Positions 10,448 to 18,288 of a stretch of 18,288 bases of DNA are shown here, one piece after another; the first letter of the stretch is position 1; each line of letters opens with the position of its first letter. The DNA is from Conidiobolus incongruus B7586. Its lineage: Eukaryota; Entomophthoromycota; Entomophthoromycetes; Entomophthorales; Conidiobolaceae. The notes under the pieces were generated by a model that saw nothing but the letters and a program-made list of their open reading frames with translations, made no database searches and had not been told where the DNA came from. The stretch is taken from positions 1 to 18,288 of the forward strand of contig JNEM01013151.1 of NCBI GenBank assembly GCA_000697335.1. The letters are read 5' to 3'. A program made the position numbers and the translations under genes.

Positions 10448-13298
10448 AAGCTCATTAATTTCGACCATCTCAATTAAAAAAACCTATCAAGCATACATGA
10501 GTTTAAAATTTATTAATCGTTCCCACTTTCACACTTTGCATCCGTTCCGATCTACGACATCCTTAGTTAAACCCATTACTAATGTGCCCTCATTATACGA
10601 TCTCCTTAATCAAAATCAACTTCAAACGGCGTGGAACCTGTATCATTCAGAAAATTATGATACAGTCAACGGGCCCAAGTTAGAATGGTTTGTATTTTAC
10701 AAATTTATGGTAAGGATATATTCCTCTAGTAATTCCAACAAATGGGATCATTTGGATTTACTAATATCTAATTATTCCAATTCTAATCCTATTACTTCAT
10801 CCGATTATCTAATATGGATGGAAGCAAATTTTCACATTAAAAAATATGATAAAGTCAGGGAGATTTTTAAATTGGTAAAAGATTTCGGTTATAATACATT
10901 ACCAGGTCATTATTTAATGCTATTACGCGTTACACTGGCTGAATCCGATCATTGTATCGGTAGTGGATTACGGTTACTTAAAGAGCTAGAAGACTCAGGA
11001 GTCAGGTTTGATGAACTAGGTTTAGGTTTCCTTTACAAGTTAATCCAAACTGCAATGAATCATCCAAGGTCAGATAGCTTAATACTATGCCGTGATCTTT
11101 TATCCAATTGGAGTACAAAAGATCCTCAAACTGCAAAAGCAGGGTATGAAATGATTATTTTGCATTTATTACGAATGGGAAATTATGATGAAGCTGAGTA
11201 TTATTATATCAATAATTTTAAATTAATGGGCCCTTCAAATCATTTCTTTGTACAAGTATTCTGTATTATTGATCTTCAGGTTAACGCGCAAGATGCTGAG
11301 AGCTTACTTCTCAAATGGCTCAATTACATGGTGGAACTTGGAATGGAACTTCAGCCTCAGGTGATTTCAAGATTTTTTCGACCTCTCCTCTCTCAAACAT
11401 TTTCTCAGAAATCATTCGATTTTTATTGTAAATTATTCGAACGTTGGCCCATTTCATATCAATCGTACCTGAGCTCTCTATTTTACAACCATCTTATGAG
11501 TCAGTTAGATTACTCGTCTATTTTAGATTATATCGAAAGGTTACCAAATTCGAGTTATGAAGAATTTCCAGATGATTTCTTCGAATTATTGATAGAAAAT
11601 TTATCTTCATATTACCCTATCAACTATAGGATACTATTCCCTTCCTCCTTGGATTCTCAGATATTCATTCAAAAAGCTCTCCTCACTTTAATTAATCTAT
11701 CCATTCATCATAACTTGGGTGCATCCATCTTCCAACGACTTGTTGATATGTATCTTAGCTTCCATTTCGAAAATGACGATCATCTTTACAATCTACTTGT
11801 TAAATATTACCTTCAGGAGGGAGACCCTAATCAAGCACTGGAGCTATACGATTCATTGAACCAAGACGTTGCTGATGCATCTGTTTTAATGGATATAGCT
11901 GACTGTTTTTTCAAAATTGGTAATGTATCTCAAGCCTATTCTTTATTGTATCGAGCAAAAGATATTATTCAAGAAATCGGTATTGACTCCTTCAATTCCA
12001 AATGTGTTTTAACAGAGATTAAGATTCTATTCCGTCTTAAAGATTCATATGGATTAGAAGTTTTACTAAATAATCAGATAGATTGTAAATTTATTGAAAG
12101 TTGGGATCATAATCTATTTCACACCCTTGCTGAATGTTTCGTATCTTTAAATCAATTGAACCTGGCACGTAAAGTCATCACAACAATGACAGAATTGGGT
12201 CTACCTCGAAGACAAAATACTTTCGATATTCTATTGAAATCGACATATGATATACCTCAAGTAAAGGATCTGTACAGTAATCAATTCAAAATCTATCAGC
12301 AGATGAAATACTGTAATATTTCCCCTTCTACCTATTTCATAGTGGGCTTGGTGTCTACTTCGATTCAAGCTTATGGATTATCCTTTGGACTTAGTTTGCT
12401 AAATCGAATTGATTCGGATTTCCCTGAAGCCCATGATAGAACAGTCCCGCTTGCATTAGTAAAATATGCTAATGCAACTCTTCTACCTGATTTAGCACGG
12501 TATTTCTTTTCCTCTGTTTCAGAAGGAAATTGGTCGCATAATACCAATCAGTTTATTAAAAATTATTTGGATCGATGCGTGGCTATTAACGAAGAGCAGT
12601 TAGCATTAAGCTCGATAGAAGAACATATTATCGATATCAAATTACTGAATTCAGAAACATTTGGATCTCTATTACGAGTTTATATGAAATGTGGACGATT
12701 AGACAGTGCACTCAATCTCTTCCAACAATATTTAACCCATCTAGGCCCTAAATCAATATCTGAAAATTTAAATACACCTTCAGTTTCAGTAAAAATCATG
12801 AATCTTATGCTTCAACAAGCTGAATATATTCAAAGTGATCAAGTTGATAAATTGATCAAATTCTCCCAAACCAACAAAATCACACTAACACATTATTCCT
12901 TATCTATTTTGGTGAATTGCCTACTTAAAGTAAATCAACCGGAAAATGCTCAAGCCTGGATGAATTACTTTAAAACACATTTCAATATCCAACCAGACAC
13001 CTTTATCTACAACAATTTTATTATTTATTACGCTTTGAATCTTCATCAAATTGAAATGGCGATGAAATGGCTGGATAAAATGCATCACGTCGGACTAAAG
13101 CCCAATCAAGCTTCCTATCATACCATTATTCGAGAGTGTGTCAATCAATCAAAATGGGAATTGGCTACTGACCTATATCGTCAAATGGTTCAAAACGTGC
13201 GTCCGTTACCTATGACCCATACTCGATTCCTTCTCGTCCAAAGTGCCATTCATCAAGATCGACGCGATATTGCCGAATCCATTTTCCAATTAACCTAA
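10371..13298 (+). CDS. Mitochondrial pentatricopeptide repeat (PPR) protein
   Basis: Intronless 975-aa helical-repeat protein, probably binding RNA in mitochondria (RNA stability, processing or translation). The N-terminal ~75 residues lack Asp and Glu and carry Arg, Lys, His, Ser and Phe, as in a matrix targeting peptide. From about residue 76 on the chain is paired helices. Recognisable PPR units lie at about 468-500, 578-612, 761-795, 839-875, 877-912 and 913-947; the clearest have DTFIYNNFIIYYALN...GLKPN and QASYHTIIRECVN. The middle repeats are degenerate, as is usual in fungal PPR proteins. No SMR, RNA polymerase or other catalytic domain is visible. The start is uncertain: ATG 10371 gives 975 aa. 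The in-frame ATG at 10497 (Met43), followed by SLKFINRSHFHTLHPFRS, also begins a good targeting peptide and gives 933 aa. The length is compatible with large fungal PPR factors, but I cannot assign an orthologue. Confidence 0.88.
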   Translation: MGTSSTFCSLHLCCSKHLQHIFISHKSSLISTISIKKTYQAYMSLKFINRSHFHTLHPFRSTTSLVKPITNVPSLYDLLNQNQLQTAWNLYHSENYDTVNGPKLEWFVFYKFMVRIYSSSNSNKWDHLDLLISNYSNSNPITSSDYLIWMEANFHIKKYDKVREIFKLVKDFGYNTLPGHYLMLLRVTLAESDHCIGSGLRLLKELEDSGVRFDELGLGFLYKLIQTAMNHPRSDSLILCRDLLSNWSTKDPQTAKAGYEMIILHLLRMGNYDEAEYYYINNFKLMGPSNHFFVQVFCIIDLQVNAQDAESLLLKWLNYMVELGMELQPQVISRFFRPLLSQTFSQKSFDFYCKLFERWPISYQSYLSSLFYNHLMSQLDYSSILDYIERLPNSSYEEFPDDFFELLIENLSSYYPINYRILFPSSLDSQIFIQKALLTLINLSIHHNLGASIFQRLVDMYLSFHFENDDHLYNLLVKYYLQEGDPNQALELYDSLNQDVADASVLMDIADCFFKIGNVSQAYSLLYRAKDIIQEIGIDSFNSKCVLTEIKILFRLKDSYGLEVLLNNQIDCKFIESWDHNLFHTLAECFVSLNQLNLARKVITTMTELGLPRRQNTFDILLKSTYDIPQVKDLYSNQFKIYQQMKYCNISPSTYFIVGLVSTSIQAYGLSFGLSLLNRIDSDFPEAHDRTVPLALVKYANATLLPDLARYFFSSVSEGNWSHNTNQFIKNYLDRCVAINEEQLALSSIEEHIIDIKLLNSETFGSLLRVYMKCGRLDSALNLFQQYLTHLGPKSISENLNTPSVSVKIMNLMLQQAEYIQSDQVDKLIKFSQTNKITLTHYSLSILVNCLLKVNQPENAQAWMNYFKTHFNIQPDTFIYNNFIIYYALNLHQIEMAMKWLDKMHHVGLKPNQASYHTIIRECVNQSKWELATDLYRQMVQNVRPLPMTHTRFLLVQSAIHQDRRDIAESIFQLT

Positions 13299-13795
13299 AA
13301 GAATTTTTAATACCCATTAACTTAATATTAAAAACTGTATATTAACTATAAAAAATTATTAGAAAAAATAAAATTAAAATTTAAAAATAAGTTCAATATT
13401 TTTTTTTAATTTATTTCTTTTTATCAAAATTTATTATTCATTTTAAACGAATGAAAATGTATTAAAATTTAAAATGAGGAATTATCCGCAATAATAATCA
13501 AGACATCAAATTGAATATAACTAATTTAATTAAATTAAAATTGACATATTTTCAATAAAAAACAAATCCCCACATTTTTATTAAATCCTTGTTCACAGTC
13601 AACAAATAATGAATATAACTTAACATTACCCTATTTAGGTAAAATACACACCTTGGAGAGAAATTTTATCCCTTAAATTATTAACCTGTTTATTGTAAAA
13701 GTTTTTATATAAATTGAGGTTTTAGCGAATATTGGATAAAAAAATTTTTTTATTCATTATTCTTAATTCCTTTATTTATTAATTTATATAAGGTT
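13299..13795. other. AT-rich spacer with promoter of downstream gene
   Basis: About 500 bp between two genes on the same strand. The first part is A/T homopolymer-rich and should hold the PPR 3' UTR. The part from about 13560 to 13700 is slightly GC-richer and may hold the promoter of the membrane-protein gene. No open frame or RNA gene seen. Confidence 0.5.
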
Positions 13796-14578
13796 ATGAA
13801 TCCGGATTATCGATATATTTCATTAAATGAAATAGAAGATCAAGAAGAAATTCTCCTAATTGAAGAGAATTTTATCAATCCAGCTATATCATCTAAAGAG
13901 GACAGACTTGCTGATGACAATATTAGTGACAGCAGCTGTGACGAAGTTCCAACCAAAAAAAAGGGATTACAAACCTTGGGATTTTTGTTTCAAAACCTAT
14001 TCGTAGACATTATCTGTCCTATTATTCTATTCTTCAGTTTACAGCCCGTCATCGGTGCAACTTTCGCCATAGTCATATCTGGAATCCCTCCAGCACTCTC
14101 TACTATTTTTTCTATAGTAGTATTCAAAAGAATTGAAGCGGTCCCAATAATCAGTTTATGCTCCATATCCATCACATCCATTTTCACCCTAAAGTATGAC
14201 AATCCCAAATTCAATTTGCTACCAGATGCCATCATTCCACTCCTTATAGGTATTGGCTATTTAATTACTCTCAATCACCGACGACCCCTATTTTATTATT
14301 TCGCGAGACCTTGGATCACTCAAAATTCCGCGGAAAAGATGGAAGAATGGGACCAGAAGTGGGATCAAATGAATTTCCGCAACGATATGAAACTCATCGG
14401 TATTCTTTGGGGTGTTGGTCTCGCACTTCGTGGTATCTCCTGGGGTATTTTAGTCTATTTGCTTCAAGTTTCCATCCTCTTAATCATTAATCCCATTATT
14501 GGGCTGGGATTTATGGTCCCCTTGGGTGTTTGGACTTCGATTTATGTGAAAAAGAAATTAGATCAATTTAAAATTTAA
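13796..14578 (+). CDS. VC0807-like multi-pass membrane protein
   Basis: Intronless 260-aa protein. Residues 1-56 are acidic and hydrophilic (many Glu and Asp, then VPTKKK), so probably cytosolic. About five to six hydrophobic segments follow at roughly 64-82, 86-109, 115-131, 141-158, 198-217 and 219-247, and the tail is basic (KKKLDQFK). The combination of a hydrophobic segment starting with ICPIILFF, the motif ISGIPPAL (94-101) and RRPLFYYFARPW (162-173) matches what I recall of the VC0807 family, bacterial and fungal membrane proteins of unknown function related to intracellular septation protein A/YciB. The loop 176-196 is charged. The ATG at 13796 is the first after an in-frame TGA at 13715-13717. 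The cellular membrane and substrate are unknown. The coding call is firm, the family call moderate. Confidence 0.8.
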   Translation: MNPDYRYISLNEIEDQEEILLIEENFINPAISSKEDRLADDNISDSSCDEVPTKKKGLQTLGFLFQNLFVDIICPIILFFSLQPVIGATFAIVISGIPPALSTIFSIVVFKRIEAVPIISLCSISITSIFTLKYDNPKFNLLPDAIIPLLIGIGYLITLNHRRPLFYYFARPWITQNSAEKMEEWDQKWDQMNFRNDMKLIGILWGVGLALRGISWGILVYLLQVSILLIINPIIGLGFMVPLGVWTSIYVKKKLDQFKI

Positions 14579-14902
14579 TTTTAATTAGATTTAATAAAGA
14601 AATTATTACTATTACATTATTATATTGGATATATTTCTAGGGAATTTATATTAATTTGAAGTAGTAATTGATATATATAATAGTTATTATAATATTATTT
14701 TGAAATTGATTAAACTGATAAAGTAAAAATTAATATGAAATATTATTAAAATAAAATTGCAAATTTACTCAATTGTAATAAAAAAGATAGTGAATATTAT
14801 TTAAAATTCAAAGATGTATGATAGAGTGAGTAATAAGGTAATATGATACAAATTCAAAAACGTAGAGATTGAATAAAAGAAGAGAGAGAGTAAGAAGGAA
14901 AA
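14579..14902. other. Convergent intergenic region
   Basis: 324 bp between the ends of two convergent genes, holding both 3' UTRs. It is AT-rich. A purine-only-like tract at 14874-14900 (AAAAGAAGAGAGAG...) is read as a CT-rich stretch just after the stop of the minus-strand gene. Confidence 0.5.
14593..14598 (+). terminator. Possible poly(A) signal (AATAAA)
   Basis: AATAAA 15 nt after the stop of the VC0807-like gene. In such AT-rich DNA the hexamer is common by chance, so this is weak. Confidence 0.3.
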
Positions 14903-16062
14903 TTAATCTTCGTCCAAATTCAGCGTCCTTTCGGTTGGTTTTACCAAATATTTCATATTGGACGAATTTCGAATATGATCACTCAAACCGTAACCAAAGT
15001 TTCTGTAGCATATATACGATTGAATAGCCGTAAGACATAGGACGAAAAAACTTAACGAAGCTAAAATCAAATTATTAATAAATTAATTATATATATATAT
15101 ATAATATGCATTATTGAATTTTACCGAATAAAGTCAAAATAATTTTAGAATATTGATACTTCTCTTGATTTTGAGGTTGATAAATTCTTATTATTTTAAA
15201 TAAGAAATAAATCATTGCCAATAATAAACCACCGATAAATCCGAGCATAAAATTCTTGTTTTCGTTGCGAACGCCGTATATCGCTAATAGTAGGATAATA
15301 AGCGTAATGGGGAATGCCAAAATTGTTAACCAATATTCTGGATCTTTGATGTTAAGAATCATCATAAGAAATTGGAGTGAGAACCCAAAGAAGAAGAAAA
15401 TATCCAGTTTTAATAGTAGTAAGAAGATATGATACGAGAGTAACATTTCTAAATCCTAGCATTAATACTTGATCATAAACAATAATAATATAATATAGAA
15501 AATACCTCTCAATTTAGGATTAGCTCCAATTATTTTATATATTTCCCAGCCAAAACTCAAATATAATTTATAAGTCAAATACATATAAATAAATTGAGCA
15601 ATTAATAAAATGCTGGAACTGGTATATAACAAAGGTTCAATTTGACTCAAGCGGTCTAACTCCAAATAATCTTTCAGACCTTTGACGATTTGGTGAATTT
15701 CAACTATGGAGTATATGAAGCTCAGGAAGTTAAATATGCAAATAGCTATTAGCTGAATTGTGTTTTTACTCTTTATCTAGATATATATATATATATAATA
15801 TTAATACCAAAAATATAATTCAATAATTTACTTTACTTACACCATCGACAATCAGTCCAAATTGGAATAATCTGGATCCAATAAAGATAATAAGGTAGAC
15901 GGGAACTCCAATCTTGATAAAGTCGTGAACACTCGCATGGATAAGAATAACTAACTGAATAATAATAATGAGGGTGGACTCAATTGCAGAAGTACAGAGC
16001 ATCATCCAACTTGTCCTACTGTACCTATAATATATCTGACGTAGTTTCTGCTTCAGTGTCAT
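14903..16062 (-). CDS. UPF0658-family Golgi membrane protein, four exons
   Basis: Coding exons 16062-15841, 15776-15506, 15448-15125 and 15060-14903 join with matching phases (0, 1, 1) into 324 codons. The introns are 64, 57 and 64 nt with GTAAGT, GTATTT and GTAAAA donors, TATTAAT-type branch sites and TAG acceptors. The protein has about eight hydrophobic segments (roughly 21-43, 51-72, 79-99, 124-147, 168-197, 203-223, 231-254, 265-290). Between segments 4 and 5 lies the conserved-looking LSFGWEIYKIIGANPKLR, then LLLLKLDIFFFFGFSLQF, LAIYGVRNENK, YFLFKIIRIY and, after the last segment, NFGYGLSDHI and a hydrophilic tail ending RTLNLDED. This pattern matches the fungal UPF0658 family, annotated in fission yeast as Golgi membrane proteins of unknown function. 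The start ATG is followed by a short basic stretch. AT microsatellites sit inside introns 1 and 3. The gene model is well supported by phase agreement; the family name is from memory of its motifs. Confidence 0.82.
15088..15103. repeat. AT run inside intron 3 of the UPF0658 gene
   Basis: Sixteen nt of alternating A/T in the middle of intron 3. Probably a slippage tract. Confidence 0.8.
15781..15797. repeat. AT run inside intron 1 of the UPF0658 gene
   Basis: Seventeen nt of alternating A/T between the branch-like TATTAAT and the TCTAG acceptor of intron 1 (minus strand). Confidence 0.8.
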
Positions 16063-16365
16063 TTTCTCTTATTATTTGTCACTGTTATTATTTAAATTGT
16101 ATATGTTATGTTTTTACTTTTATTATTACTATTATTATCAATTACTAACAAAATAAAAAGCCTTAAAAAATAGATATAAATAAAAAACAAAATTTAGCTT
16201 CTATTAATCTTACTCTTTTCCGAATTAGGTAATTTGGCACTGAGTATTCTATTTCTCCAGATTTATTCCATTTTTTGTTTTGTAAACTAATAGTCACATA
16301 TGAATTTTATTTATATTATATTTCACTATTATTGTTATATAAGAGTATATTTAAAAATGTTGGTA

Positions 16366-16382
16366 ATATATATATATATATA
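16366..16382. repeat. AT run
   Basis: Seventeen nt of alternating A/T. Together with the next eight bases it is identical over 25 nt to 15781-15805 inside intron 1 of the neighbouring gene. Confidence 0.8.
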
Positions 16383-18218
16383 ATATTAATATAATTATCA
16401 ATATTAATAATTATTTTTATTAGATCATAATTTGTAATAATATTTTATTTTTCATATGATGTTTTATCAATTTAGGATAATTTACTAAAACCTCAAATAA
16501 ATCTGATAATTCTTAAAATTGTTATAAATAAATCTAATTAAAAAATTTTTGATAGTTTTAATTTGAATTAATAATAATTATTAAAAACTAAATTTTGGTT
16601 ATAAAAAATGAAATTAATATTTATAACTACTTTTAAATATTTTTAGATAATATATGAAATATTAGATTGGTTGGATTATATTAACATATTTAAATAAAAT
16701 AGCATATAACCCATTCGAATAAAAATAAAAACCAAGTTAATTCAATTATATATATGGATAATACTGAAATCTGAACTAATTTTTATTTCAATATAAATTA
16801 TATTGTTTTCAAGTTCAACATAGATTTATTTAATTGTGATATATCAAACATTTATTTATAATTTTGTTACTTTTGCATTGTATTAAAGATGAATTTGATA
16901 GAGTTTAAAACCTAATTTTTTGAAAGTATAAATTTTTTTTCAAAAAACAAGTAATATTTAGCATTAATTTAATTTTAACAATTCAATAAATCTCTTTATT
17001 TTTTCTATCATCTAAATTTAAACAGTCATTCCAGTTGATTAAATTAAATTGGCAATGGCATTGCACAAATTAATTTAACAAATTCCAGTCAAATAAATGT
17101 ATAATTTTAGATCAAAAATCTATCATTTAATTAAATTCTAATTATGTGTAATCAATTATTAGAGTTCATTGTGTAGATCATAAATATGAGAGGAGATATT
17201 TTTAGAGCTTAAACAGGGAAATGCTAGTGGTAAATGAAAGTTAACCATCGAGTTACATGAAATTAATGTGTTTCACTAAATAAGGCGAGATAACTTGTTA
17301 TAAATTGTGTTTTTCAAATAAAGTATCTCATACTTGTCACAACTAAATGCTATTTGCCAATGTTACAAGAAAACTTGGATGCGGCATACTTTTTAAATGA
17401 AGATATTTAGATAATAAACTTATATTAAATACTGTTTTTGATTTTTATGAATAAAAGCAAGTCTCTCTCAAAAAACAAAAAAATTAACTGGTTTATGAAA
17501 AGGTGACTCACAAAGTGACTTCTTAATTCAATATGGTAATTATAGTTTCTTTAGTGATTGATAAGATTATTCCCCATCAATTGAATGAATAAAAAAGTTA
17601 AATAATGATGACTTAATTGAGATAGTTGAATTATATAAAACATTAATATTATAATAAATAAATATTAGATATGTTTTTTAAAGATCCAAGTGTATATATT
17701 AGTGAATTCATTAATAATAATAAATAATTTATTGAATTCATAATAATCAAAATATATATAATGTAAACTTAATAACAAATCTTAAATGATAAAAAATTAA
17801 TTGATTTGTTAAATCGATTTTTGTTGAATTATTATATTGATAGATATCAATTATCCCTTAATAAAAATTTAAAAATAAATAACTCATTAATTTTATATTA
17901 TACCATTTTTTAAAATAATATATACTGATTTAATAATACTTTTTCTAAAAATTTTATTATTAGATTTATTTCTTTAAAATTAATAATAGAAAATTAAACT
18001 CAAAAAATTATCAAACAAATATTTACAAGTTAGATATACTATTAAATATATTTTGATCATTTTTTTACTGTTTGTTAATATCAAAAAATAATCAATATAT
18101 TTGAATATTATTCAAATTTAAAAGTTAGCTTAATACAATGATATTTCTATTAATTTTTTCTTAATAATCAAAAATAATTTGATAAACTATAGAAATTTAT
18201 AAATATTTTGCTAAATAT

Positions 18219-18243
18219 TATAATATAATATAATATAATAATA
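18219..18243. repeat. TATAA pentanucleotide repeat
   Basis: About four and a half copies of TATAA, ending in TAATA. A simple tandem repeat near the window's end. Confidence 0.75.
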
Positions 18244-18288
18244 CTATTTGTTATTAATATTTTAATAATAGTTTTAAGTTATATTTTT

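Larger units (their letters stand above)
16063..18288. other. AT-rich flank with promoter of the UPF0658 gene
   Basis: 2.2 kb without a supportable gene. The first 250 bases contain the expected promoter and leader of the minus-strand gene, with slightly GC-richer patches around 16200-16290. A patch at about 17160-17600 is less AT-biased but has no long frame on either strand. The rest is AT desert. Confidence 0.55.

Noticed and set aside
13990-14235. 81-codon minus-strand frame opposite the VC0807-like gene
   Set aside because: Antisense to conserved-looking membrane segments, with no motif. A shadow.

Overview
The window looks like nuclear DNA of an early-diverging, extremely AT-rich fungus. 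The evidence is a HAL4/SAT4-type Ser/Thr kinase, a UPF0658-type Golgi membrane protein, short introns of 50-64 nt with TATTAAT-like or TTAAC-like branch sites and TTTAG/TTCAG acceptors, and the standard genetic code. Intergenic DNA is roughly 15-20% GC by eye and coding DNA roughly 35-45%, so genes stand out as GC islands. A Conidiobolus-like (Entomophthoromycotina) genome fits well, but that is inference. A mitochondrial-type PPR protein argues against the anaerobic Neocallimastigomycota, which are also very AT-rich but lack a mitochondrial genome.

Layout: 1-4190 is an AT desert with no gene I can support; a decayed gene-like frame may lie at 4003-4365 on the minus strand. The kinase gene (5081-6487, +) is intronless and has a GC-richer promoter and leader. 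6488-7956 is AT-rich spacer. 7957-9457 (-) is a clear but dead copy of the pre-mRNA splicing factor SLU7. Its five exons and four introns can be traced end to end, but it carries nine in-frame stops, one frameshift and loss of two zinc-knuckle cysteines. Just upstream on the same strand lies an intact 114-codon frame of unknown function (9549-9893). A 975-codon mitochondrial PPR protein follows (10371-13298, +), then a VC0807-like membrane protein (13796-14578, +). Convergent to it is a four-exon gene for a UPF0658-family Golgi membrane protein (14903-16062, -, 324 aa), which I assembled from phase-compatible splice sites. 16063-18288 is AT-rich spacer with short tandem repeats.

The genes do not form an obvious pathway; this is ordinary eukaryotic gene order. 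I see no CRISPR array, no rRNA or tRNA gene, no transposon or virus-like element, and no sign of a new multi-gene system. The observations most worth following are the SLU7 pseudogene, which keeps its introns and so did not arise by retroposition, the orphan ORF beside it, and the start-site ambiguity of the PPR gene.
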